Source of the DNA: Topomyia yanbarensis
Taxonomy: Eukaryota; Arthropoda; Insecta; Diptera; Culicidae
Length of the DNA: 64,000 nucleotides
Reading direction: 5' to 3'
Assembly: GCF_030247195.1 (NCBI RefSeq)
Contig: NC_080671.1
Span: forward strand, 35,438,343-35,502,342
Below, piece by piece: positions 30,457-43,100 of the stretch. Each line of letters begins with the position of its first letter. The stretch's first letter is position 1. The notes beneath the pieces are model-generated. The model saw only the letters and a list, made by a program, of their open reading frames with translations, was not told the DNA's origin and searched no databases. Both the position numbers and the translations under genes were made by a program.

Positions 30457-32831
30457 CTATCTTCTTACAAGTTTCCCATAAAACGTTCCCACAATGTATT
30501 TGTCATATGCTGGATCCTTCTCGACAACGCATCGCCAGTAAAGTTTCTCAACACCAAATGCCAAAAGTGCCAACCCACATCCTATCGCCAGTGCTATGAA
30601 AGCGGCCGTTAGTTTCTTCAAATCCATCGTAGCTTCCTGAGGCGGTAGTTCAATGTTGGACTGAAACTCCTCAATCGCGTCCGCAAGCCACTTGTTGGTC
30701 AGGCCTGCCTCTACTAGTGCACGAACATATCTATCGATCTTTGGTTTGAGGGGTGAGTTTTTCTCCATTCCGATCGAAATAGGCATGTGAACGGCACACT
30801 CTTCCATGATGTGAAGTGTTTCGCGAGCTTTCTCTGATTTGCGAGTAGCGCGCAACTGTTTCAGCATGTACACGTTGTCGTAGTAGGCAAAGTTACCTTC
30901 AATGATCCGTTCCAGAGCCGCATCCGCATTCGGGGTGTGTTCTAGCTTCGCCCCAATAGCCATCGATGGTTTATCTTGAGCAGTTTGGAAAAACAGCTTA
31001 TTCTGTTCTCCCCAGGCTCCACATCTGATCGGACTCTCGGACAGATCTTTCAAACTATCGATTGTAAGCCGAGCTACCGGATTGGCTAGAATGGCAGTAA
31101 GTGAGGCTCGGTAAGCTACAACCAATAGAATGCAGTAGATCCAGTACCATCCCGTTAGAAGACGCAGAGGCCAACCTTTGGGGAGGCGAGGCAAGGAAAC
31201 CAGAAGCAACATGCTATAGGTATAAATTATACAACCGGAGAATGTGTCAAAAATGTCCCTCGGAGGTAGAGGATCTTTCCATGGGTGAGCCTCCCGTTTG
31301 AATTGGATCATTTTAAGCATTTTAAGCTTGGTCATGTCCAATTGCTCATTTTTTGCCTTTTCTGACCTTAACTTCAGCTTTTCTCGACCGATAATCACAA
31401 TTTTCTTTACCAATCTACGATGTATTTTCATAATCGGTTTCCGTTTCCTGGCGATCATTTCAAGATCTCTTTGGTATCTTTTATCATGCCGAACGTACAT
31501 TAGCAATCGGGATAATGCATAAAACACCGAACCAATAGAGAAAAGTGATGTTAAAACCCCAGCCCACATACCAGGGGTAAATGGGAGTATCAGCGTCGTC
31601 CACGAGTTATCCGTCAACGCTTCTGGTGTGAGAAAGGTGAGACATTCTGTGTTGTATGGGTTGCTGAGATCCATTATCTCCAGGTGATACTCGGTGTGAT
31701 GGAGGTCTGCCAATGCAAAATCGGCACGTCCTTCAGCCTGAAAGGTGAAATTCGTGCCAGTATTACCCATGATATTGCTTAAGAGCTTTATAATTTAATG
31801 TTTAAAATTATGCCACTGTAATATTTGTTTCTCAATATTCAAAAAAACGTAAAAAATAAAATTACCATTTCACCAAGTAGCCCGGTGGTGCCATTATCCG
31901 TAATCATTCCCCATTTTACCGACGTAGCGTCATCCGTTTCGTAAAAATCCATTTCAAATTTCATCGCCTCGGAGATGGCCTTCAAAAGCTCCACTTCGAG
32001 TCCGTAGAATTTCAAATGTTCGTCCGTGTCGTTATGAGTAGTGCGAAAAATTGCCGGCGTATGTTCCAATACCACCACTTTCATCGTTTGTCCATCCAGA
32101 CTGACCGTTTTATCGAAAAATAACTTTTTACCGTAGCGAAATTTCCCGCCGTGCCAAAAGTCCAGTCTTCTCGATATGAAAATCCCTTTCAGCGGAAAAG
32201 GAAACGGAACGGTGCTGATTTCATAATGTTGATTACTATGGTTGTCCTTTGGCTTTCCGAAGATTAACTGCCTCACGAACACGACATTCACAATACGTTT
32301 CCAAAGGTAATGCAAGCTCGGCACAAACAGTCGGTAGTCATGCAGGAAGATGAACTTGGCCCGCGTGTTGATGATTCTAGTCCTGAATAGGAAATTACAA
32401 TTATTTCAACAAAAAATTTGTCGTGTCTCCTACCTATCCCCGAATCTCAACAGTCTTTCCATTTGGATTCCATTGGCGAGCAGTATTACATAAGCACCAC
32501 AACCGATTTTACGAATCTCTTCCAGCATGCACATGACCCGTGCTCCCGGGTCCAACGTGTCCTCATCTTCCGGGATATGCACTATAAACCGAGGATGGTT
32601 ACGAATCTCTAGGAATAACTTATCCGTGAGGGAAATTCTATACAGGGAATCAGTAATGAAGGCGTAACAGTGACCTGCTTTCATTTTCACCACTAAATCC
32701 AACAATAATCGGCTGAAATCGGCCAGTTCGTTTTCATCTTCGAAATGTTCCAAAAACGTGCTCTTGTTGTGAGCCGCTATTACTTGAACGATTAGAAAGA
32801 ATATTACCAGTATGACTGTTGGATGATACAT
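30457..32831 (-). CDS. Ionotropic receptor (IR family, variant glutamate-receptor-like channel)
   Basis: Three exons on the minus strand (32831-32434, 32382-31866, 31785-30457) give about 747 residues. Donors and acceptors are canonical with phases 2 and 0; the last acceptor (ATAAAG before 31785) is the weakest. A signal peptide (VILVIFFLIVQVIAA) leads a short amino-terminal region. The split ligand-binding domain follows, with FYGLEVELLKAISEAM and GRADFALADLHHTEY. TM1 is LTSLFSIGSVFYALSRLLMY, the pore region DTFSGCIIYTYSMLLLVSLP, and TM2 carries AYRASLTAILANP in place of the SYTANLAAF of glutamate receptors. A last span lies near the C terminus. IRs are insect chemo-, thermo- and hygrosensory cation channels. 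An unusually long basic segment separates TM1 from the pore. I cannot assign the orthologue; Ir21a, Ir40a, Ir68a or Ir93a are possible. Confidence 0.88.
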
Positions 32832-33239
32832 CTGGATAATATTGCAGATTGCGTTGTTTTCCCACGAATTTCGTACGAAACTGCAAGTGGTAACCGCCGT
32901 GGGCTCCTAACGGTGTTTCGTAAATTTGAAATGTAAATGAGATATACATTTTTAATTTAGTTCCACTTGTACAAAACGTGCTTGAGAATGCAACAGGTTC
33001 GTATGCAAATGTCATGGTTGCCGATGCACCACGAGGATACAAACATATGCATGCAATCATCGACGTGCACATGCAAAACTCTCACTTTCATTTCTAATGT
33101 GCATGCCGATACTTTTACTGTGGATTCATAGTTGTTTCCAGTATGAGCGAGATCCGACCCATTTAAAAACCTCAACAGCATGACAGGCATTATTACTGGT
33201 CGCTAACTTCAGCTTGCGTTGACGGGGAAGGATAAAGGA
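32832..33239. other. Upstream of the ionotropic receptor; no gene
   Basis: It lies between the receptor start codon and the 5' end of the I-clade LINE, and should hold the receptor promoter. I see no clear core promoter motif. Confidence 0.4.
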
Positions 33240-33361
33240 TATGCTAGATGGGAAGTGCTTATGCTTCATCTACTTAACAGAATTCATCAGTGTAGTGAAT
33301 TTAAAGATTTAGTAGGGAGTAAGATCTAAGCGTTAGCCCCCCCGAGTCAAGGTTTACCAAG

Positions 33362-34588
33362 ATGGATCCGCTGGTCCTTGGGTGGTATACTTTTGGTCCA
33401 AAAATATACCGTTAAACAGCATAGCTGTTGCACGGAAACTGACAAAACGTTACTCGGCCGTAACCGAGATTAAAAAGGTTCAGTCAGATAAACTGCGCGT
33501 AGTCGTTACTGACTTGAAACAGGCCAATGGTTTCGTTAGCAATAGCCTCTTTACGCTGGAGTATCGCGTCTACATTGCTTCTCGTGATGTGGAGATCGAC
33601 GGTGTGGTAAGTGATGCGGGTCTAACTGTCGATGATCTGATGAATGATGGGGTTGACCGCTTTAAGGACCCTAACCTTCAATTAGTTAATTTTGGAGTGC
33701 AAGCAATTTCACTCAAAGTCCATCGAAGATGGGAATTACTATCCATCAGACTCGTTTCGCGTAACCTTCGCCGGATCTGCACTTCCGAGCTACGCTGAAG
33801 TGGGATGAGCTCGTCTACCTGTGCATCTGTTTGTACCGCGGGTCATGAATTATTCCAATTGCAAGCAGCTAGGTCACACGGCCACCTACTGTAGCAACAA
33901 GCAACGGTGCGGTAAATGTGGGGAACGCCATGCGGATGATACTTGCAGTAGGCCCGCTGAGAAGTGTGTTTACTGTGGGGAGAATCCGCATGCACTTTTG
34001 ACATGCCCAACGTACAAACTTCGCGCGGATAAACTGAAGCGATCCGCCAAAGATCGCTCCAGACGCTCTTACGCAGAAATGCTTAAAAGAGCTGTTCCAC
34101 TTATCTCCGAAAACCCATTCGCTCTCTTGCCAACTGACGATAACGCCTCTAACGACCCTTGCGAGGGGCATTCTTTGGCTCCGCTTGGAAACTCTAGGAA
34201 AAGACCTAATCAAAACTCACCTGAACTTTCTCGTAAGGGTCCTAGGTTGTCCCATCAACCTAGGACCCTTAATTCATCAACTGGAAGTGCTGGTACAAAT
34301 CCGAAGATAATACCTCCTGGTTTTGAGAAATTGAGATACAACCAGGAGTTCCCAGCACTCCCCGGGGCACCAAAAATCCCAAGTGCTCCAATTTTACAGT
34401 CAGAAACTCAACCTAAAACGGGATTCCTTAAATTTTCTGACATTGTGGACTGGATATTCACAGCTTTCAACATTACCGATCCTATGAAAAGCTTGCTGGT
34501 TGCTATTCTACCAACAGTAAGAACAGTTTTAAAACAGTTGACTGAACAATGGCCCCTCCTTACAGCGATCGTATCCTTCGATGGCTAA
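33362..34588 (+). pseudogene. I-clade LINE ORF1 (gag-like, zinc knuckles), frameshifted
   Basis: The likely start is ATG at 33362 (MDPLVLGWYTFGPK). The frame breaks within 20 codons and resumes as VARKLTKRYSAVTEIKKVQ, with a second break near 33800. The rest (33821-34588) carries a series of knuckles: C-x2-C-like SNCKQLGHTATYC, CGKCGERHADDTC and CVYCGENPHALLTC. A Pro/Ser-rich tail follows. This is the usual three-knuckle nucleic-acid-binding protein that forms LINE RNPs. The last codons overlap the start of ORF2 (34581). Confidence 0.8.
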
Positions 34589-37500
34589 CTTATTAGACGG
34601 AATCAGGGATCTGATCACTGTTTTACAGTGGAACTACAGAAGTATTATCCCCAAAATTGATTCATTAAAACACTTGCTAAATTACAATCATTGTGATGCA
34701 TTTTCCCTATGTGAAACATGGCTAACTTCTAATATAAACCTCAACTTCCACGATTTTAACATTATCCGCTTGGATCGAGAAGACTCATATGGAGGGGTAC
34801 TTTTAGGGATCAAAAAGTGCTACTCCTTCAATCGAATCAACCTCCCTTCGACGCCAGCCATTGAAGTTGTCGCTTGTCAAACAACAATCAAAGGCAAAGA
34901 TCTTTACATTGCTTCCATTTACATTCCTCCTATAGGGCCATGATGGGATATCGAAGACTCTCCAACGGGATTGAACACCTTGCCTCGCCCCGCCTGCTTC
35001 TTGGAGACTTTAACTCTCACGGTACAGAGTGGGGATGTCTGTACGACGATAATCGATCCTCGACAATTCAAGACCTTTGTGACAACTTTTCTATGACAAT
35101 TCTCAACACAGGGGAAATGACACGGATTCCTAGACCATCAGGCAAGCAAGTGCACTGGACATCTCTCTATGCTCGACATCACTACGGTTAGATTGCAAGT
35201 GGAAGGTAATATCTGGTCCCCACGGTGGTGACCACCTGCCGATTGTAATTTCAATCACCACTCGTTCAAGACCTTCGGAACCAATCAATGTTTCCTATGA
35301 CCTCACACGAAACATTGATTCGAAGAGCTACGCTGCTGAGATATCCAAAACTATCGATTCAACACAGGTACTCCCCCCGAAGGAAGAATAAGTTTTTGTC
35401 CAACTCGATTCTCGATATCGCGATTCAAACTCATCCGAAACGAGTACACACGTGAACACTCTAAAACGTTCTCCCAACCCGTGGTGGGACAAAGAGTGCT
35501 CAGACGTGTACGCGGAGAAGGCTGCCGCGTATAAAGCCTTCCGGAACGACGGGTTAGTCGCTAGCTATCGACTGTACGCGATATTAGAAAAGCGAATGAA
35601 AAATTTAATGAAAGCTACGAAACGCAGTTACTGGCGCCGGTTTGTCGACGGATTAACAAGAGAAACATCGATGAGCAGTCTACTAACAAGTACTAACGCG
35701 AGCGTGGAATATTCAAACCGTTGGATATTCGAGTTCGCCAAGAAGGTTTGTCCGGATTCCGCCCCGGCACAGAAAATCTACCGCGCCGCGTCGCCTCACA
35801 ATACCGCGAACGAAACACCGTTTTCGATGGTGGAATTCTCACTTGCTCTCTTATCATGTAACAATAAAGCTCCAGGGCCAGGTATAATCAAATTCAACTT
35901 GTTGAAGAATCTACCAGACTCTGCCAAGAGACGCTTGTTGAATTTATTTAATAAGTTTCTTGAGGGTAAGATTGCCCCACATGATTAGAGACAAGTGAAT
36001 GTCATCATCGCCATCCAAAACCCAGGAAAACCAGCCTCCGACCACAACTCGTATCGACCGATTGCAATGCTATCCTGTATCTGGAAGTTATTCGAGAAAA
36101 TGATCTTGTTTCGCCTCGACAATTGGGTCGAAGCAAATGGCTTACTGTCAGATACACAATTTGGTTTCCGCAAAGGCAAAGGGACGAACGATTGCCTTGC
36201 GTTGCTTTCAACAGAAATTCAAATCAGTATTCTTGGATATTACGGGGGCTTTCGATTCAGTTTCTATGAACATTCTTTATGAGAAGTTGCACCACCATGG
36301 TCTTTCACCAATTTTAAATAACTTTTTGCTAAACCTGTTGTCTGAAAAACAAAAGCATTTCTCGCATGGTGATTTATCGACATCACGATTTGGCTACATG
36401 GGCCTTCCCCAGGGCTCATGTCTAAGCCCGCTTCTCTACAATTTTTACGTGAATGACATTGACGAATGTCGTCAATTCCTGCACGCTAAGGTAACTTGCA
36501 GATTACGGTGTGGTCTCTATTACAGATCCCAAGACCGTCGACTTGCAAGGACCACTGCAAAATACCTTGGACAATTTGTCTGCTTGGGCTGTCCAGCTGG
36601 GTATCGAGTTCTCTACGGAGAAAACTGAGCTAGTCGTATTTTCTAGGAAGCGTGAACCAGCGAAACTACAGCTTCAGTTAATGGATAAAACTATTGCTCA
36701 GGTTTCAACATTCAAATATCTCGGGGTCTGGTTCGACTCTAAAGGTACCTGTGGATGTCACATTAGGTATCTGAAACAGAAGTGCCAACAAAGGATCAAC
36801 TTTCTCCGTACAATAACCGGAACATGGTGGGGTGCCCACCCAGGAGACCTAATCAGGCTGTACCAAACAACGATATTATCAGTGATGAAAATATTTTCTA
36901 TAATAAATACAATCAAGTCGACTGCACCAAAACGTTCTACACTGACGGATCAATTCTCGACGGGTCCACAAGCTTCGGTATCTTCAACGAAAATCCTACT
37001 GCCTCATTCAAAGTCAATGATCCTGTTTCAAATTACGTCGCAGAATTAGCTGCCATTCAGTATACTCTCGGGATTATTGACACCCTGCCCTCAGACCATT
37101 ACTTCATCGTTTCGGATGGTCTCAGCTCCATTGAGGCCATCCGTGCGGCGAAGCCTGGAAAGCACTCACCGTATTTCCTGGGGAAAATACGAGAATATCT
37201 GAGTGCTTTATCTGAAATATCTTACCAGATTACCTAGGTTTGGGTCCCGTCACATTGTTCTGTTGCGGGCAATGAGAAGGCGGACTCTTTAGCCAAGGTG
37301 GGCGCATTAGAAGGCGACACTTACGAAAGACCAATTTGCTTCAACGAATTTTTCAGTATCTCTCGTCAGAGGACGCTCGAAAGTTGGCAAACTTCATGGA
37401 GCAATGGGCATCTGGGACGGCGGCTACACTCTATTATCCCGAAGGTATCAACGAATGCTTGGTTTAAGGGCTTGGATGTGAACCGGGACTTTATACGTAC

Positions 37501-37651
37501 GATGTCAAGGTTCATGTCCAACCATTACATGTTTGATACGCATCTCCGTCGTATAGAGCTTGCTGACAGTAATCATTGTGTTTGTGAGAATGGCTATCAC
37601 GACATCCAGCATGTTGATTGGCTGTGCACAGAGTTGCCAGATCCCAACTAA
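34581..37651 (+). pseudogene. I-clade LINE ORF2 (endonuclease, RT, RNase H), multiply frameshifted
   Basis: Endonuclease pieces: VLQWNYRSI, CETWLTS, YIASIYIPP, LLLGDFNSHGTEWG and GGDHLPIV. RT pieces: NKAPGPG, YRPIAMLSCIWKLFEKMI, DTQFGFRKGKGTND, FLDITGAFDSV and GLPQGSCLSPLLYNFYVNDI. The catalytic box reads LADYGVVS at 36496, so the second Asp is Tyr. RNase H pieces: FYTDGSILDGS, YVAELAAIQYTLG, VSDGLSSIEAI and VWVPSHCSVAGNEKADSLAK. A C-H cluster (CVCENGYHDIQHVDWLC) closes it. At least five frame breaks or stops occur (near 34930, 35190, 35988, 36230, 36500), so it is inactive. Confidence 0.88.
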
Positions 37652-38324
37652 TAGATTCCCTTCGCGCCCGAGGTAGATCACCCTATGTGCCAGTCCGGGA
37701 CGTCCTGGCAAGCCGTGACTACCCCTACATTTTTCTTATCTACACCTTTTTGAAAACTATTGATGTCCAAGTTTAATGCATATTCCCCTATCATTCACAG
37801 TAGAACCTCGTCAACCTCTCCCTGTATCTACAATAAGGCATTGCTTCACGAGTCTACGATGCATACCTTTGTTGATAACCGTCCATCCAGAACATCATGA
37901 CACATGGCACAAGAACATCATGACAGCATCGGAGTGCCAATAATCATCCGAAATATCGACCCTCCCCTTGCCCCTGCGATTACAGGATGGAAACCACTAC
38001 AATAAAGTGTACATATCCTCCACAATCATCAACCAGCCAACGAGAATGTCAATTTTACAATATGTATCCCACTTCCTACCTTTTTCCTTCACTAACATAA
38101 GAGGGGAGCAAGCCGCCCCTAAATACGACTTTCTCTTCCCCCACTAACACGTGCGACGTACCTTAAAAAATGAATTATCGGCCTCGTTAAGCTCTCGTAT
38201 TTGGGCCTAAATAAACTGTTATATATAAAAAAAATTTGGTTTCACAAGTTGCGCATCAGTCCACTTTGGCAATTGTAATATTCAGGTACTCTCTAGGATG
38301 GATATAGTTAATTATGGTAAGTAA

Positions 38325-38505
38325 TAGGTTTGTTCCAGTACACGGAAGTCACTCCGGAGTAAACAGGAGCAAAAAATCTTTGCTCCTTTTTACTCCGGTT
38401 TCTTACCAGAAGAAGACAAAAGAGAAGAAGAGAGTACAGGAACGACTTTCTCCGGAGTACTTCCAGTTTCTCCTGGTACTGGGACAGACCTAATATTTTA
38501 GAGTA
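38325..38505. mobile_element. MITE with ~45-bp imperfect inverted ends
   Basis: TAGGTTTGTTCCAGTAC at 38326 pairs with GTACTGGGACAGACCTA ending near 38503. Further in, GGAAGTCACTCCGGAG pairs with CTCCGGAGTACTTCC. A second internal palindrome (GGAGCAAA, TTTGCTCC) sits near 38368. Non-coding. Confidence 0.65.
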
Positions 38506-39840
38506 CTTTTCCTTCCACGGTGTTCCTAAAACCGTTATTAACTAAAAAAATGACCATAAATTTGTCATACGGCATTCGAAAGATACAGTATTCAAGCATC
38601 TTCTCAGTGAATTTCAAAATGATCCATCGAGGGATTCGAGAGAAATTACGATTTGAAGTTTTATGACACATTTCATAAGGCTACCAGCAAACACCCACGG
38701 GTTTGATCCTATCTCTATAAACAAAAAATATTTGTCTACTTATTTAGTACATGGCATTCGAAAGATATAGTAATCAAGTATATCCCCTGCAAGTTTGAAA
38801 ATATTTCATTGACGGAATCGAAATTTATAACGGTTTGGATGTGGCATGCGGTCATAGATGGGTTTTCTACCAGACTTCAAGCGTGAATCCATGTTTGTCC
38901 ATTGACTATTTAGATCGTTTATACGTGTCGCGGTTTTTAAAGGAAAACCTGACTATTTAATTACATAAATATAATGTACAAAAGGTGTTATTTATATGGT
39001 GCACTGAAAAAATATGAAAATAGGGTTGTCTGCCAAACGTTAAATATAATGTGCAAATTAAAAAAAAAAATGAATAAAAATTGGAATGTTTACTTCAAAA
39101 GGCCATATCTCAACGGTTTGTTGACCGATTCTAATTATTTTTTCATTAATGAACAGGTAGACGTTTCATCGTTAATTTGCATTAAGAAGAATATAAAATA
39201 GAGTCATCTACATCAATAAATAGACAATATAAATGATCTCAACTATATGTATTATCATTATTTAGTGAATATTTTTGTTTTAAAAATAGCAGCCTATCCA
39301 TTTTTATATACTAGTTAATTGCAATTGCTGTATAAACATCTGAATGTCAAATTCTCATGATAAGTTCAATTTGACAATAAAACTGACAATAGTTAGTGAT
39401 ATGAGCAGATGAACTTGTACTAATAACATCGCCTTTGACCAATTTTAGCATCTGTCAACCCAACCAGCGAATCACGATTGTAGAAAATTTCCAACAAAAG
39501 CCATATCATAACATAAATTGATCTGAATCAGCAAATACCTTCATATTTTTTTAAATTTATGGTTTTATTTTTCGATGATTTGTAGTTTGCGTTTGTTGCA
39601 TTCAACTAATGTATAGAAATTGATAGGTCGTCGTTTTGAATATAAAGATTTCACTAAATAGTGATTATACATATAGTTTATATATTATATTTTTCTTTTA
39701 TGAAAATTAACGATGAAACGTCTACTTGTTCAATAATGAAAAAATAATTACAATCGGTCAACAAACCGTTGAGATATGGCCTTTTGATGTAAACATTCCA
39801 ATTTTTATTCATTTTTTTTTTTAATTTACACATTATATTT

Positions 39841-40001
39841 TGTAGGCTCCTTTGTTACCGGAAATTAAACACCACTTATATTTATATATTTCACCGTTTA
39901 TTATTGTTCGTTAAAATCTATGCCCAAGTAAATTGCGTTGCGACTGTCGCGTTCGGCATCCTACTTTTCACTGCTCGCTTTCCATGGCGAGTTGTACATT
40001 C

Positions 40002-40032
<31 letters not shown>

Positions 40033-40101
40033 GCATCCATAGATAGCTCTCTTCAGAATGTGTTCGTTACACGCAAAAGTATATTTAGTCAAAACCCTAC
40101 A
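39841..40101 (-). repeat. 3' LTR of the gypsy element
   Basis: 261 bp, TG...CA ends. The CT dinucleotide run around 40010-40034 is longer than in the other LTR. Confidence 0.92.
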
Positions 40102-40123
40102 ATCCCCCCTAGCTTTTATAGAA

Positions 40124-43100
40124 TTAGTATGATATATAATCTTTGTGTCGAGCTGGTTCAGCTCTGGAACGTGTTGTCTTCCTTGGGACAGGTTCATGGG
40201 AGTTTGAGATTGATACGTCAGGTGGGTTTTCCAACTTCTTTAAATGTGTAACATTACGACGAAACTCCTTTCCTGTAGAGTTTGATCGTATGGTTGTGTC
40301 GCTTCCCTGTTTGCGAACAACGTCAAATTCTTCAGGTGCAAATATTGTCTCGAGCTTATTATCCCTCCTCATACGTTTAGCTACTACACGATCCCCTATA
40401 TCGATGCCACTTCCTTGAGCATTTCTCTTATTATCGGTGTATAATTTCCCCTTCTGCTTGTTCATTCTATCACGGTCTCTAATTTCCTCATCTTCTAGTC
40501 TCATTGGTGGCACTAGTGGCAGTTTGTTCCTAATCTTTCTACCGAACATCAATTCTGCTGGTGACTTTCCAGTTGTAGAATGGTTGGTAGAATGGTAAGT
40601 TAGAAGATATTGTCTCATCTCTTCCCTCCAATCTTTTCCTAGTTCTTGCGCAATCCTCAATCGTTTCAATAATGACCTATTCTGCCGTTCTACCTCCCCA
40701 TTCATAGCTGGCCAGTAAGGGATAGTATTCACCAATTTTATGCCATTAACATCACAATATTCTCGAAATTCTTCACAGTTTTCAGTTAGTTGGGGTCCAT
40801 TATCAACACGCAATGTCAGTGGAAGTCCAAATCTGGAGAAGATTGTTGTCAATTCAGATATTGTGGCAGCTGCTGTAGTTGAGCTCATCTCGCAAACTTC
40901 CATATATCTACTGTAGTAATGTATCACTACAAGTAGATGCTCTCCTTCCGGGAGAGGACCAAGGAAATCAGCTGCAAGATCCATCCACGGTTGATTTGGT
41001 AATTCTTTTCGAATAAGTGGTTCTGGTGGATTTGGAGCTGACACTAGAGTACACCCTTTGCATTGTTTGACAAAAGACTCAACTTGTACGTCGATTTTAG
41101 GCCACCAAACATTTGCTCTTAAATGTGCTTTCATCATACGCATACCTGGGTGCCCTTCGTGAGCCAATTTCAAAACGTGTGCACGTAAACTTTTGGGTAC
41201 AATAATTCGATCCACTCGCAGTAGAACATCACCTATGGTGCATAATTCATTTGAAATAACTTTGAACACCAGTGGCAAATCATCCAAATTTCCTTTTTCC
41301 AAACAGGTTTTGATCTCCATGATTTCCGTGTCCTTACGACTTTCTTCTACAATTTCTTCCCATTTTAGTGCCGCGGAAGTTGCAGCAAAAACAGCTATTT
41401 CACGAATGACAATTTCTTCATTTGGATCGAACGGAATAGCGTTTGCCGTAGACAATCGAGAAAGTGCGTCAGCTATGTTTTTATGCCCGGGAATATGTAC
41501 TATTTTATATTCAAATGCCTGCAATCGCAGAACCCATCTTTCGATTCGAGCGCACGGTTTCGATTTTGGTGTAAATAGATATTGTAGAGCTTTGCAATCT
41601 GTCAGAAGGTCAAACTTTCTACCATATAGATACATATGAAAACGTTCTACACTCCACACTAACGCTAATGCTTCCTTCTCGGTCTGACAATACCGGGACT
41701 CCGTTTCTGTTAATGATTTGGATGAAAAACATGTCACACGTGAATCTCCATGTTGATTTGTTTGTAACAGCACAGCCCCCAAACCGACAGGACTTGCATC
41801 TGCCATGACACTAGTTTGATCCTTGGCATCGAAAAACCCCAACTGAGTCACTGCTGCCATTGAATTCTTAATTAATTCAAAAGCATCTATTTGTACTTGG
41901 CCCCACACGAATTTTGTGTCCTTTTTTGTCAATTCTCTTAATGGTTCTGAAATCGTTGCCAGATTGGGAATGAACTTATTCATGTAATTCGCTAGTCCCA
42001 TGAAGCTTCTTACTTCTGATTCCGTCGTCGGTGACCGAAATGACAAGAGAGCGTCAACTTTCGCGCGAGACGGACTAATCCCTTGCTCTGAAATTTGATG
42101 GCCTAAAAACTCCAGCTCCTTCACACCTATCAAGCATTTTTCAGTATTCAATTTCACACCTCTATTTTTCAGAATTTTTAAGACCTACAATAACAATAAC
42201 ACATAATATACCACATCAAGTGAAATTTTATTTCTCTCTAAGATATCAGTATGCATGACATGAACTATAAAATAAACGCTTTATTTTACCTTTTTCAGAT
42301 TTTCATCATGAATATCCTTCGTTTCACCCTCCACGATAATATCATCTAAATAATAAAAAGTTCCCTCGCATCCTGATAGTAATTCTTCCATTATCCGCTG
42401 GAAGATCTCAGGAGCCGTCACTAACCCAAATGGCAGTCGTTTGAAACGAAAAAGACCACGACTTGTTATGAACGTCGTAATATCTCTCGATTCCGGTGCT
42501 AACTCGACCTGATGAAATGCTTCGCGGATATCTAATTTGCTCCAAATCTTTCCTTTGCCCAGTCGAGCTATGTATTCCTCTACAACGGACATTGGGAAAC
42601 GCTCTCGTACCACAGCCTCATTGACACGTCTCAAATCTAAACAAAGTCTAGGTTCTCCGGATGCTTTCCCAACAACAACTAGTGGTGACACCCACGTAGT
42701 TGGTCCTTGTTTTACTTCAATGATATCTCGTAACAGTAGTTGTTCGAGTTTCCTATTAACTGCATCTTCCATTGGAATAGGCACTCGGCGCAGTGGTTGA
42801 AAAACTGGTTTATATTCTGGATTCATATGAATGCGTGCCTGTACACCTGATATCTTATTAAATGCAGCAAGTGATTTGTCAACAACTTTATTAACTTCTA
42901 TACCGATCTTCAATACACCAAGCTGTTTTGCAGTGAAGTCTCCCAACAGGTCTTTCTGTCCACCATCGACTACAAAAAATTCTGCAATCACTTGTCTCTT
43001 TCCGATGGCAATTTCCGCTTGAAAAGTTCCAACAATTTTCAAAGCTTTGTCGCTTCCATATCCTTTCAGGATTTTGGCTGAACCTTTAGTTGAGCTAATG

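Larger units (their letters stand above)
33240..38236 (+). mobile_element. I-clade LINE with RNase H, decayed but nearly full length
   Basis: In order: a 5' leader (about 33240-33360), ORF1 with zinc knuckles, then ORF2 with endonuclease, reverse transcriptase and RNase H. A ~0.6 kb 3' untranslated region follows, ending near AATAAACTGTTATATATAAAA and an A run at 38229-38236. The RNase H after the RT places it in the I group rather than Jockey. The exact 5' end and target duplication could not be found by eye. Confidence 0.8.

Noticed and set aside
39904..40251. 115-codon plus-strand frame, with a twin at 45759-46040
   Set aside because: Both lie in the gypsy LTRs; they are the same LTR sequence read antisense.
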